DNA of 18,777 bases from Candidatus Saccharimonadota bacterium (GCA_016880595.1 JAEHDC010000039.1:1-18777), one strand, 5' to 3'. Positions 6,385 through 13,770 are shown, counted from the stretch's first letter. The notes: a model not told the origin generated them from the letters alone. A program made the numbers and translations.

Positions 6385-7716
6385 ATGAGTAAAAAACTTC
6401 CTACCGTCGCCCTTGTTGGCCAAACCAACGTGGGCAAATCCAGCCTGTTCAATCGCATGGTTGGCTGGCAGCAGGCCATTGTGGCGCGCGAGCCAGGCAC
6501 CACGCGCGACCGCGTTGTTGGCAAAGTCAGCTTTAAAAATCACAACTTTTGGTTAGTAGATACTGCCGGCCTAAAAGAGCCAGGCGACGAATTTGAAGCC
6601 ACAATTAAAGAACAAATTACCGAAGCCTCAGCCGCTGCTGACGTGATCTTGGTAGTAGTGGACGGCACGCTAATCCCCAACGATGACGACCGCTTGGTTG
6701 CCAAAAAAGCCCTGCAATCCAAAAAACCAGTGCTACTTTTGGTAAACAAATGCGACAAAAAAGAAGCTCTGCCGAGCGAAGAATTTTTGCGACTTGGCAT
6801 TAAAACCATCTTGCGCACCAGTGCCGAGCACGACAGCGGAGTAGAGGAAGCGCTTCAGGCCGCAGCCGCCGAAATTCCACCAGCCAGCGATTTGCCGAGC
6901 GACGGAATCCTGCGCATAGCGCTAATTGGCCGCCCAAATGTTGGCAAGTCCAACCTGTTTAACACCTTGGCCGGCAAGCAGCAGGCCATCGTCAGCAATG
7001 TAGCCGGCACCACGCGCGACGTCAACCGCGTGCGCCTGCGTTACAATCAGCGCGATGTTGAACTTTTGGACACCGCTGGCATTCGCCGCAACGGCAAAAT
7101 AGACAAAGGCATAGAAAAGTTCAGCGTTTTGCGCAGTCTGCAAGCCATTGAAGAAGCTGACATTTGCTTGCTCCTCATTGACGTCAACGACCTGCACGTT
7201 TCGCTGGATCAAAAACTAGCTGGCATCATAAAAGAGGCTGGCAAAGGTCTAATAATTGCAATTAGCAAGTGGGACAGTTTGGAAGACAAAACGCCATTCA
7301 GCCGCGATGAGATTGCCAAAGAACTTTTGGCCGACTATCAGCATACGCCATGGGCGCCGCTAATTTTTACCAGCGCTATCACCGGCCAAAACGTGGCCAG
7401 AATTTTTGACTTGGTTATGCAAATCGACGAGCGTCGCCAGCAAAAACTCAAAACTTCCGACCTAAATAAGCTGTTGCAAACTACCGTTTCTAGCCATCCG
7501 CCAGCCGGGCTTAAAAATACACATCCGCGCCTGCGCTACATGGTTCAGACTGACACTTCGCCACCGTGGTTTGTGATTTTTGGCAGCCACCTCAAACTGC
7601 TACACTGGGGATATAAACGCTATCTGGAGCACATGCTGCGCGAAAAATACGACTACACCGGCACACCTGTAAAGTTTAGTTTCCGCGAAGAAAAATCTCA
7701 AAAAAACGAGGCGTAG
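6385..7716 (+). CDS. der: Ribosome biogenesis GTPase Der (EngA)
   Basis: Der is a double-GTPase needed for maturation of the 50S subunit. The 443 residues have the diagnostic tandem G domains: G1 GQTNVGKS at 12-19, DTAG at 59-62 and NKCD at 121-124, then a second G1 GRPNVGKS at 182-189 with its own DTAG and SKWD. A C-terminal KH-like domain (about 350-440) follows, ending in a Lys/Glu-rich tail. The length is normal for the family. It begins with ATG just after an extended -10 and is followed 7 bases later by pth, so the two form an operon of translation-related functions. Nothing is missing. Confidence 0.97.
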   Translation: MSKKLPTVALVGQTNVGKSSLFNRMVGWQQAIVAREPGTTRDRVVGKVSFKNHNFWLVDTAGLKEPGDEFEATIKEQITEASAAADVILVVVDGTLIPNDDDRLVAKKALQSKKPVLLLVNKCDKKEALPSEEFLRLGIKTILRTSAEHDSGVEEALQAAAAEIPPASDLPSDGILRIALIGRPNVGKSNLFNTLAGKQQAIVSNVAGTTRDVNRVRLRYNQRDVELLDTAGIRRNGKIDKGIEKFSVLRSLQAIEEADICLLLIDVNDLHVSLDQKLAGIIKEAGKGLIIAISKWDSLEDKTPFSRDEIAKELLADYQHTPWAPLIFTSAITGQNVARIFDLVMQIDERRQQKLKTSDLNKLLQTTVSSHPPAGLKNTHPRLRYMVQTDTSPPWFVIFGSHLKLLHWGYKRYLEHMLREKYDYTGTPVKFSFREEKSQKNEA

Positions 7717-7723
7717 TCCTACA

Positions 7724-8287
7724 ATGAAATTAATTGTCGGCTTTGGCAACCCAGGCGCAAATTACAGAGGTACGCGGCACAACATTGGCTTTAAAATGGC
7801 CGATGCTGCAGCAAAAAAATATAGCCTAGATTGGCTGCCTAAAGACAAGTTTAAAGCCGAGGTTGCCGAGGGCTACATTGGCGATCAAAAAATAATTATC
7901 ATAAAGCCGCAAACTTATTATAACCTAATTGGTGAGGCGGTGATTGCCGTTGCAAATTTCTACAAGATTGAGCCAAGTGACATTTTGGCAATTCATGACG
8001 AATTGGATTTGCCGCTGGGCACAATTCGCGCCAAAATCGGCGGCAGTGATGGCGGAAATAACGGTTTAAAAAGCGTTATCAGCGCAATTGGCGCAGATTT
8101 TGCGCGCATCCGCGTGGGCATTGCCAATGAATTTAAACCGCAAGCTGATGCCAGCGAGTTTGTGCTCGGCCACCTCAGCCACGAAGAACGGGAAGAAATT
8201 TCTGAAATTGCAGAGCATGTTCTAAGGTTAACAGATGCTTTTTTGCAAGATAATTTTAATAAAGAAACTGTAAGGATCGAAAAGTAA
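7724..8287 (+). CDS. pth: Peptidyl-tRNA hydrolase
   Basis: Pth cleaves peptidyl-tRNA released from stalled ribosomes and recycles the tRNA. The protein has 187 residues, the usual length. Family residues are in place: Asn9 in GFGNPG, catalytic His19 in TRHNIG, Asn67 in YYNLIG, Asp92 in HDELDLP and Asn113 in GGNNGLKS, matching Asn10, His20, Asn68, Asp93 and Asn114 of the E. coli enzyme. Its ATG lies 7 bases after the der stop, so it is probably translated from the der mRNA. A GC-rich hairpin follows the stop. Confidence 0.96.
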   Translation: MKLIVGFGNPGANYRGTRHNIGFKMADAAAKKYSLDWLPKDKFKAEVAEGYIGDQKIIIIKPQTYYNLIGEAVIAVANFYKIEPSDILAIHDELDLPLGTIRAKIGGSDGGNNGLKSVISAIGADFARIRVGIANEFKPQADASEFVLGHLSHEEREEISEIAEHVLRLTDAFLQDNFNKETVRIEK

Positions 8288-8310
8288 ATAGCGGCACGTA
8301 GTAATTATGC

Positions 8311-8335
8311 GGGCGCGCCAATTTGCAGCGCGCCC
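8311..8335. terminator. GC-rich hairpin after pth
   Basis: GGGCGCGC (8311-8318) pairs perfectly with GCGCGCCC (8328-8335) around a 9-base loop. It lies between convergent pth and the 132-aa gene, so it may serve either side. There is no immediate T-run; TTTTTT occurs further on at 8367-8372. Confidence 0.5.
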
Positions 8336-8370
8336 CGAACGAAAGGTTTTACGGTCGTTTTGTCCCTTTT

Positions 8371-8769
8371 TTACTCGACGTCTAGGTTATCGTCATTATA
8401 ATCAATATAATCAATCGGATGACGCCAGACGTAGATTAGGCTACTTGCCGTTCCCACCAAAGCAAGATGGAATGGCCAGCCTGAAGTATTACAAAACAGC
8501 CAGGGCGAGGTAACCATTCCCACAGCCCAAGTGGACAATAAGGCAAAAATTGTCAGCTTGACCGCAAAATTAAGCGTTTCCTGCTGCATAGCAAGGGAAG
8601 CGATAATACAAATTATCATGCCCATGCCAACGATTAACAGAAAGTAGACCGAAAGGTGCACAATATCACCATTGCCAATAACAGCAAGTAGAATCTCGAG
8701 GGTGCACGTTATAAGCATAGCAATGAACCCTGTAGCAACGCGCGCGGGTACGGACGGGGAATCGCTCAT
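8371..8769 (-). CDS. Four-TM membrane protein, unknown function
   Basis: The product has 132 residues with four hydrophobic helices (about 11-31, 38-60, 70-88 and 98-114), a short polar N-terminus and an acidic C-terminal tail rich in Asp and Tyr (DYIDYNDDNLDVE). A good Shine-Dalgarno (AGGAAGG) lies 8 bases before the ATG. I recognise no transporter or enzyme signature. It is alone in its transcription unit, convergent with the der-pth operon. Confidence 0.7.
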   Translation of the reverse strand: MSDSPSVPARVATGFIAMLITCTLEILLAVIGNGDIVHLSVYFLLIVGMGMIICIIASLAMQQETLNFAVKLTIFALLSTWAVGMVTSPWLFCNTSGWPFHLALVGTASSLIYVWRHPIDYIDYNDDNLDVE

Positions 8770-8818
8770 AACGAAACCTTCCTAATAAACGGCGCCACTA
8801 TTTACTTTACAAAATGCT

Positions 8819-8827
8819 ATTATATCA
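8819..8827 (-). promoter_or_regulatory. Extended -10 promoter of the four-TM gene
   Basis: On the minus strand TG-A-TATAAT is a perfect extended -10 (hexamer at 8819-8824). The predicted leader is about 45 bases and includes the Shine-Dalgarno. Confidence 0.55.
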
Positions 8828-8884
8828 TAGTTTTAGCCTTCATGCAACGCAATTCCGCGCCAACCATTTTGGTAAAATAAAATA

Positions 8885-8921
8885 GCCTGTGCGCTTTGAC
8901 TCTAGGCCATTGCGCACAGGC
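8885..8921 (-). terminator. 10-bp hairpin terminator of the 291-aa gene
   Basis: GCCTGTGCGC (8885-8894) pairs perfectly with GCGCACAGGC (8912-8921). Read leftward it is followed by the T-rich TATTTTATTTTA, as expected for a terminator 19 bases after the TGA at 8940. On the plus strand it is followed by ATTTTT, so it could work both ways. Confidence 0.7.
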
Positions 8922-8939
8922 ATTTTTGGAGCTTAAGCG

Positions 8940-9815
8940 TCAGCTAAAATGCCGACGCCAGCCCCAATTTCTTCCTTCATAAGCCCCGATCGGATCGGCG
9001 TCATACTCGCATGCAGCCCGAGCGGCTACCAGAGCAGGATTCCGGAAGCTAGTCTTAACTCTCCTGGCGACGTACTCTGCCTTGCAGATGTCAAATATCG
9101 GCAAGGGGACTGCATCAACCATAGTGGGATTGGCGCGCATGACGACTTCAATCATACTAATACGATTAGCAAGCTCTACCGCATGCCCGTATCTACCGAG
9201 CTGCCGCAGACGGGCTTCTTCTACTCTGAGAGGCTTAATTACCTCCTCAAGAATTGCTTGCCGGCGATCGCCAAAAGCAGCATCCTCAAATGTTGAAATT
9301 GGTTCGTCCTTGTAAAACGATAGCCGATACCAATACGTGGTAAGCATGTCTGCGGCTCTCGACTGCTCACGCTGTTTACGCACCAATGCATCAAACGCCG
9401 TTTTGTCCCTAGCCCCCAAACCGTCTCTTGACGCACATTTAACATCTTGTAGAGTTACTGTAATTGGCGCATCAGGCCTTTCTAGGTTTACTGAAGCGCC
9501 AGCACATAGGTATTCCACAAGATTAAATATGCGACGAGGTTGCAAGCTATCTGCAAAACCGGGCGTTGCTACATCTGTTAGCCTAAAGGTAAAAACCGTA
9601 AGCGGCCTATAGCCGCCTTCTTGCATGATTGCATAAACGCAATCACCAAACGCTGCCGTAATGCCTTTGTGCGTGACCAGGCGTTTGCCTTCGCCTTCAC
9701 CTCGTTCTCGCTCACAGCGGCAACGCTCAACCGCTCTATCAACTTGGCGCAGTCCAGCTTGCACCGAACTATCTGCCAGAAGTTGAACGACGGCTTCATC
9801 GCTAAACTCGCTCAT
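8940..9815 (-). CDS. Hypothetical cytosolic protein, 291 aa
   Basis: This is a soluble protein with no signal peptide or membrane helix. Its N-terminal third is highly charged (VDRAVERCRCERERGEGEGK), and the rest is mainly helical, with many Arg and Ala (for example IKPLRVEEARLRQLGRYGHA). Several cysteines occur but not as paired metal ligands. I do not recognise the family. AGGAG lies 5 bases before the ATG, so the start is well supported; a -10 and an upstream terminator isolate it from the DUF475 gene, and its own terminator follows. It is the only gene in the window that ends in TGA, and its Arg-rich composition differs from its neighbours, which may hint at separate origin. Confidence 0.75.
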   Translation of the reverse strand: MSEFSDEAVVQLLADSSVQAGLRQVDRAVERCRCERERGEGEGKRLVTHKGITAAFGDCVYAIMQEGGYRPLTVFTFRLTDVATPGFADSLQPRRIFNLVEYLCAGASVNLERPDAPITVTLQDVKCASRDGLGARDKTAFDALVRKQREQSRAADMLTTYWYRLSFYKDEPISTFEDAAFGDRRQAILEEVIKPLRVEEARLRQLGRYGHAVELANRISMIEVVMRANPTMVDAVPLPIFDICKAEYVARRVKTSFRNPALVAARAACEYDADPIGAYEGRNWGWRRHFS

Positions 9816-9853
9816 TTTTTCTCCTGCTCAAAGGTGTTTAAGGGGCAGTAACA

Positions 9854-9859
9854 ATTATA
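9854..9859 (-). promoter_or_regulatory. -10 element of the 291-aa gene
   Basis: On the minus strand TATAAT (9854-9859) lies directly after the terminator T-run of the DUF475 gene. No good -35 is seen. Confidence 0.45.
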
Positions 9860-9866
9860 CAATAAA

Positions 9867-9899
9867 AGTTCCCCGCCACCAGTGTGGCAACGGGGAACT
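9867..9899 (-). terminator. Terminator of the DUF475/TerC gene
   Basis: AGTTCCCCG (9867-9875) pairs with CGGGGAACT (9891-9899), and an inner CCAC-cagt-GTGG adds a second stem. Leftward, the stem runs straight into TTTTATTG, and the DUF475 stop lies 8 bases upstream. Confidence 0.75.
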
Positions 9900-9907
9900 G
9901 AGCCCAA

Positions 9908-10984
9908 CTACTTATTGCGCGCAGAAATCGTGCTTGAAACAATCGCGCTGGAGATCATCACCAGGCCAATTGACCCAGTAAACCACTCCGGAAGTTCCAC
10001 GTCGTAAAGCGCTACAAGCATAGTGACGCCGAGGACAAAAATTGCCCACATGGCGCCAGATTCAAGATACTTGAACTTAGCCAGGGTGCCAGCGCGCAAA
10101 AGGTAGACTGTCATTGATCGCACCCACATGGCACCGGCGCCGAGGCCAGCGAAAATCAGCACAACAGAGGTAGTAATGGCAAACGCGCCAACCACTCCGT
10201 CAAACGAGAACGATGCGTCAACCAGCTCCAGACGCAAAAACATCACAATCGAAGCTAGAGTGCCAAGCGTCTTAGCATTTGAGTTGGTGCTGTCGTCATC
10301 TTCTTCTGAATCATCCGACTCAACAATTGAGCCAAAAAGATCCAATGAAAGATGAAGAAATATTCCGGACACTGAAGCCACGACAATTGGAAGGCGAAGT
10401 TCGCTTGGTGCCGTCGCGCAAAGCGCCAGCGCCACGCCAATCATCAAAAAGATGGTGATATTGTCGTAACGACCAAGCGGTGCAAGGCGACGCTCCAGCC
10501 AGGCAAACCAGTGAACATCTTTCTCGTGGTCAAGAAAAAAGGCAACGCCAATCATAACCAAGAAAGTACCACCAAATGCGTCAATCAATGGCGCGGCCGA
10601 ATGCAATTCCTCAGCATAACGCAAAGGATCATTCAGCGCCATTTGCAAAACGTCGCTAAAGCCAAGTCCGGCAGTCATCATGACGATAAAAATCGGCAAA
10701 GCAAACCGGACAACAAAGACAGCAATAACAATTCCAACTGTCATAAACATGCTCTGCCAAAAATGCGACATGTTACGCAGCAACCTGCAATTAACAACAG
10801 CATTGTCGGCACTAAACGTAATCTCGAGAACGGTCAGCGTGACAACTTGCAAAAAATCTTGCAAGCCACCATTAAATCCAACTAGCGCCCAAATGAGCAT
10901 CGTTGTCAGCCCTGCAAACCAAAACGTCTTCAAAAGATTAGTCTTTTGGTTTGCTGCCGCATCAATTGTACCAGATCGTGACAC
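9908..10984 (-). CDS. DUF475 / TerC-family integral membrane protein
   Basis: This is a multi-pass membrane protein of the DUF475 group, related to TerC, a family linked to metal-ion (tellurite, manganese) and general stress resistance. Two family-like acidic membrane motifs are visible: EITFSADNAVVN and DASFSFDGVVGAFAIT, plus FFLDHEKDVHWFAWLE between them. A cytoplasmic acidic linker (SDDSEEDDDS) separates the two halves. I start it at GTG 10984 (358 aa): GGGAGG lies 4 bases before it. The longer ATG at 11053 (381 aa) lies inside the promoter -10 hexamer, so it could not be transcribed from that promoter. It is divergent from the TerF-like vWA gene, which strengthens the Ter assignment. The transported or sensed ion is unknown. 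Confidence 0.85.
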   Translation of the reverse strand: MSRSGTIDAAANQKTNLLKTFWFAGLTTMLIWALVGFNGGLQDFLQVVTLTVLEITFSADNAVVNCRLLRNMSHFWQSMFMTVGIVIAVFVVRFALPIFIVMMTAGLGFSDVLQMALNDPLRYAEELHSAAPLIDAFGGTFLVMIGVAFFLDHEKDVHWFAWLERRLAPLGRYDNITIFLMIGVALALCATAPSELRLPIVVASVSGIFLHLSLDLFGSIVESDDSEEDDDSTNSNAKTLGTLASIVMFLRLELVDASFSFDGVVGAFAITTSVVLIFAGLGAGAMWVRSMTVYLLRAGTLAKFKYLESGAMWAIFVLGVTMLVALYDVELPEWFTGSIGLVMISSAIVSSTISARNK

Positions 10985-11019
10985 GAGCCCTCCCAAGAAA
11001 GTAGTAGGAACACTTAAAA

Positions 11020-11037
11020 TCGGCCGTATTGGCCGAC
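11020..11037 (-). promoter_or_regulatory. Inverted repeat in the DUF475 leader
   Basis: TCGGCC-gtatt-GGCCGA forms a 6-bp stem with a 5-base loop. With the revised start it falls in the 5' leader just downstream of the promoter, where it could be an operator or a leader hairpin. Confidence 0.35.
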
Positions 11038-11048
11038 AAAGCTCGCTT

Positions 11049-11077
11049 AGCATAACTTAAAATGAGGCATATGTCAA
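11049..11077 (-). promoter_or_regulatory. Promoter of the DUF475/TerC gene
   Basis: On the minus strand a perfect TTGACA (11072-11077) is followed after exactly 17 bases by TATGCT (11049-11054, four of six matches to TATAAT). The predicted start of transcription is near 11042, giving a leader of about 58 bases before GTG 10984. Confidence 0.6.
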
Positions 11078-11148
11078 GAAATAAATTTAAAACCCCAGCA
11101 CGACATCTAAATCTAAGACTTAACTAAGGCTAGACAAAATTGCCTACT

Positions 11149-11154
11149 TATAAT
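11149..11154 (+). promoter_or_regulatory. -10 element of the TerF-like gene
   Basis: TATAAT at 11149-11154 predicts a leader of about 55 bases before GTG 11217. No clear -35 is seen at 17 bases. Confidence 0.45.
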
Positions 11155-11216
11155 AAAATTAACTTTACGTTCGTATTTAACAGATTACGAACAAGAACAA
11201 CTAGAGAGGTGCTCTC

Positions 11217-12038
11217 GTGGCTGTTGATCTTAATAAGATGAATGCTGATGCACCGCATTTGGTGCGTCTGTATAAGCATGCGCAAAGCGTATTTCTTAAT
11301 AAAGGCCTTGACCCAGAAGTGTACAGATCCGCAGTAACTGCGGCTTTTGACCTCAGTGGTAGCGTTCAGGAATGGCCCAATTGTCTATACTCTGACGGTA
11401 CGATGCAAAGCGTAGGCGATCTTGCACTAGCTTCTGGCTTTGCCTTTGACGATGACGGAAGTGTGCCTGTGGCATTTTTCCATCACTCCATCGTTGATAT
11501 TGGAGAAGCCACTCCAGCGACCAGCCGGGGTTTCCTGAACGTTTGGGAAAACTACAGTATAGGTGGCACTAGTTACATTGCAGCCATTAAGTGGATGCTT
11601 GGCAAAGCCGGATTCAGCATAAGCGACGGCGAGATTGAGGCTTGGGCACGCGCTCTAAAGACTGAAAACTTTAGCGGCATAACACCTTTGTCTGTCAAAG
11701 GTGTTTCGCGATACCCAACGTACGGGTTGCTTGCTACTGATGGTGAGCCGCAGGATGACCACTGGGAACTGCTTGCCACAATTTATTTGGCCAGCCAGTA
11801 CCCACTTTACATCCAGTGCCTCGGCGTTGGAGCTAAGGAGCGCTTTGAGACGCTGGAAGAATTTGACGACTTGCCAACGCAGGTTAATGGTGCTCTTTTT
11901 GGTCGTCTGATAGCTAATGTCGGTGCCTTTGACACCAAGCTAGCTAACGGCGACCAGAAAAGAATGTTGGAAATGATGCTCAGAGAGTATCCAACATACT
12001 ACAACAACGCCCGCATTCTTGGCCTAATTACCGTCTAG
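11217..12038 (+). CDS. TerF-like vWA domain protein
   Basis: This 273-residue cytosolic protein looks like the C-terminal vWA domain of TerF-type stress proteins. It carries a MIDAS motif DLSGS (Asp45, Ser47, Ser49) in the pattern YRSAVTAAFDLSGS, followed by YSDGTMQSVGDLALASGFAF with DDDGSVPVAFF, the typical order of TerF-like vWA proteins. Such proteins are thought to act in metal-dependent scaffolds with TerC and TerD family members. It starts at GTG 11217, with AGAGAGG 7 bases upstream. It is divergent from the DUF475/TerC-family gene with 232 bases between the two start codons, so the pair may be co-regulated. No TerD gene is present in the window. The family call rests on motif order only. 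Confidence 0.75.
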   Translation: MAVDLNKMNADAPHLVRLYKHAQSVFLNKGLDPEVYRSAVTAAFDLSGSVQEWPNCLYSDGTMQSVGDLALASGFAFDDDGSVPVAFFHHSIVDIGEATPATSRGFLNVWENYSIGGTSYIAAIKWMLGKAGFSISDGEIEAWARALKTENFSGITPLSVKGVSRYPTYGLLATDGEPQDDHWELLATIYLASQYPLYIQCLGVGAKERFETLEEFDDLPTQVNGALFGRLIANVGAFDTKLANGDQKRMLEMMLREYPTYYNNARILGLITV

Positions 12039-12107
12039 TTGTTCGGGGCTGTCGTAGCAGAAATTACTGCGGCAGTCCCACCATCAAAATTGATTATAAA
12101 AAATCCC

Positions 12108-12376
12108 AAATAAAATAGCGCCAGGTAAGGGTGGGCATCACCTGGCGCCATTTCACCCTTCAACCCACCCGAATTTCGGGCATTAGCGTGACCCACCTCA
12201 CGAATTTTAAGAGGTCCGCCGGTTAAAGGGGTTAGTATGCACACAACGCTTGTAAGCAATTAAAGTGGAGGGTAGAAACTTTAAAAGCACGTTGTGCGCA
12301 ATCTAACTTCACTCCCGAGGGAATGAATGCTAGAATTTGGGGGTATAAGGTGCGGTTTTGCCCTTTCAGGCTTACC
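12108..12376 (-). ncRNA. Putative structured ncRNA, about 269 nt, family unknown
   Basis: A near-consensus minus-strand promoter (12384-12412) and a strong terminator (12118-12148 with a U-rich tail) enclose about 270 bases without a credible ORF. The RNA can form several stems. A long arm pairs GUUAG with CUAAC, then, after a 2x2 mismatch, UGCGCACAACG with CGUUGUGUGCA (11 bp), then UUAAAGU with ACUUUAA (between about 12234 and 12307). Next to it, UUCAUUCC and GGAGUGAA close on CUCG. CCCGA pairs with UCGGG near 12168-12180. The wobble in the 11-bp stem is G-U on the minus strand and A-C on the plus, which supports the strand. GGGUGGG can pair with CCCACCC in the terminator loop, suggesting a pseudoknot or switch. 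I see no diagnostic motif of RNase P, tmRNA or SRP RNA; a 6S-like role is possible but unproven. Confidence 0.6.
12118..12148. terminator. Bidirectional terminator of the ncRNA and the TerF-like gene
   Basis: GCGCCAGGT (12118-12126) pairs perfectly with ACCTGGCGC (12140-12148). Leftward it is followed by TATTTTATTT, a good U-tract for the minus-strand RNA. On the plus strand the tail is weak (CATTTC), but it lies 80 bases after the TerF-like stop and may serve there too. Confidence 0.7.
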
Positions 12377-12383
12377 GAATATT

Positions 12384-12412
12384 AATATAACACGCCTTAA
12401 AGTTTATGTCAA
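12384..12412 (-). promoter_or_regulatory. Near-consensus promoter of the ncRNA
   Basis: On the minus strand a perfect TTGACA (12407-12412), a 17-base spacer and TATATT (12384-12389) with an extended TG-T make this the best promoter in the window. No gene on that strand starts after it for thousands of bases, so its product should be an RNA. Confidence 0.75.
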
Positions 12413-12430
12413 CACTTTTTTAAATATTTT

Positions 12431-13297
12431 ATGGATAAAATCAACCAAATTTCACCTCAAGAGCAAAATTTTTTACAGTTTACAGGAGATATTGCCAACT
12501 TTCCAAAAAGCTTATACTTAATAGGAGAATTACCAACCAAGCGAGCACCAACAGTGGCAATTGTCGGCACGCGCAAGCCCAGCACCTACGGCAAAGAAAT
12601 TGGCTACAAACTCAGTTTTGAACTAGCCAAAAGGGGAGTGATTGTGGTAAGTGGGCTGGCGCTGGGAATCGACGGTGTTGCGCACCAAGCCGCACTGGAC
12701 GCCGGTGGTCGAACCATCGCCGTCTTGCCAACACCGCTAGACGCAATTCATCCGCGCGCTCACCATAATTTGGCACGGCAAATCGTCCAAAATAGGGGAG
12801 CGCTGGTTAGTGAATATGCGCCTGGCGATGCCGTCTACCAGATGAACTTTATTGCGCGCAATCGCATCGTTGCTGCCATTGCCGATGGCGTTTTGATCAT
12901 CGAAGCTGCTATCAAAAGTGGCACACTGCACACCGCTGGCTTTGCACTGGACTACAATCGGCCGGTCATGGCCGTGCCTGGCAATATCACCAATCCAATG
13001 AGCCAAGGAACAAACCGTTTAATTACCAGCGGCGCGCGGCTAATCACCTCCGTGAATGACATTTTGGACGAAATCGGCGCCAGTCAGCCCAGAACCATCA
13101 CACAAACAAAACTACCTTTGGCTAACAATGCCGAGGAAGCCTGCATTATCAAACTGATGGCCAGCGGAGTGCGCGATGCCGATGAGCTGCAAATTCGCAG
13201 TAAACTGGCTCCGCACATCTTTACGCAAAATCTAACAATGCTAGAAATAAACGGCACAATCCGACCGCTTGGCAATAATAAATGGGGAATTATGTAA
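12431..13297 (+). CDS. dprA: DNA-processing protein DprA (Smf)
   Basis: DprA binds incoming single-stranded DNA and loads RecA during natural transformation. The 288 residues show the Rossmann-like core: VGTRKPS (45-51), VVSGLALGID (72-81) and ARNRIVAAIAD (142-152, the counterpart of FPxRNRIIA). A C-terminal winged-helix-like region follows (about 235-288). It has no long N-terminal SAM domain. The usual GCGLD after the second strand is replaced by PTPLDAIHPRAHHN, a divergence I note but cannot interpret. The ATG has no Shine-Dalgarno; an A/T-rich TAAATA lies 4 bases upstream, so initiation may be leaderless. It is transcribed away from the strong ncRNA promoter. Natural competence is common in Saccharibacteria, which fits. 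Confidence 0.92.
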   Translation: MDKINQISPQEQNFLQFTGDIANFPKSLYLIGELPTKRAPTVAIVGTRKPSTYGKEIGYKLSFELAKRGVIVVSGLALGIDGVAHQAALDAGGRTIAVLPTPLDAIHPRAHHNLARQIVQNRGALVSEYAPGDAVYQMNFIARNRIVAAIADGVLIIEAAIKSGTLHTAGFALDYNRPVMAVPGNITNPMSQGTNRLITSGARLITSVNDILDEIGASQPRTITQTKLPLANNAEEACIIKLMASGVRDADELQIRSKLAPHIFTQNLTMLEINGTIRPLGNNKWGIM

Positions 13298-13387
13298 AAA
13301 TACGGTGGATAATTAGGTCCCGGCCTAGCTGAAGTAAAGCGGCTAGAGCAAGAGGACAAGGAGCGCGAGCAGGAAGCAAAGATTAAA

Positions 13388-13543
13388 ATGAATAACTCAA
13401 CTCTTTTAGACCAGATTAACGCCGCTACTCAAGCTCCAAGAGAGCTGTTAATAGAATATATCTCTCTCGAACTTAGCGACCAAACAGATAAAGCGGAGCT
13501 TTGGCAGGAATTGTTTAAACGCTCAAAAGAGCTAAAAAAGTAA
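13388..13543 (+). CDS. Small helical ORF, 51 aa
   Basis: The ATG at 13388 opens MNNSTLLDQINAATQAPREL and ends FKRSKELKK with TAA. The product is charged and predicted helical. The same frame is open further upstream to a stop at 13310-13312 and reads EVKRLEQEDKEREQEAKIK just before the ATG, also coding-like, so the gene may be longer with an unusual start or may be the 3' part of a decayed gene. A stretch AGGAAG lies about 11 bases before the ATG. It follows dprA by 90 bases on the same strand. No family is recognised. Confidence 0.45.
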   Translation: MNNSTLLDQINAATQAPRELLIEYISLELSDQTDKAELWQELFKRSKELKK

Positions 13544-13545
13544 AT

Positions 13546-13770
13546 TGTACGATCATTCATTTTAACCTAGCGCACTTACGGCACATAAACATTGCAACCA
13601 TCGTCACAGCGCTTGATATGATACCAACAGATTAGCGCATTATAACTTTTTTTGATTTCATAGAAACAGCAACGTATTCTCTTCGTGAGGCAGACTACTT
13701 TGATGACAGCACCAACAAGATGATCCTTACAGTGGAGGTATTGCCACTGGATGCTGCGCTGTTTATTTAA
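13546..13770 (+). pseudogene. Gene remnant with an in-frame TAG
   Basis: One plus-strand frame is open here except for a single TAG at 13633-13635. Before it the frame ends TALDMIPTD; after it, the frame reads RIITFFDFIETATYSLREAD and continues DSTNKMILTVEVLPLDAALF to a TAA at 13768-13770. Codon choice in the second half looks like real coding sequence. No start with a ribosome binding site is visible. A minus-strand ORF of 65 residues covers the same bases but has an unlikely Cys/His/Trp-rich composition. I read this as a decayed gene, with low certainty. Confidence 0.3.

Noticed and set aside
8307..8513. 68-aa plus-strand ORF after pth
   Set aside because: It starts inside the terminator hairpin and is a shadow of the minus-strand four-TM gene.
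12035..12259. 74-aa minus-strand ORF
   Set aside because: It lies over the terminator and the ncRNA stems; no start signal is seen and the sequence lacks a protein-like pattern.
12108..12376. RNase P RNA, tmRNA or SRP RNA
   Set aside because: I looked for the conserved RNase P, tmRNA (T-arm and tag reading frame) and SRP domain IV sequences and found none.
12327..12521. 64-aa plus-strand ORF before dprA
   Set aside because: It overlaps the minus-strand promoter and the dprA start and has no ribosome binding site.
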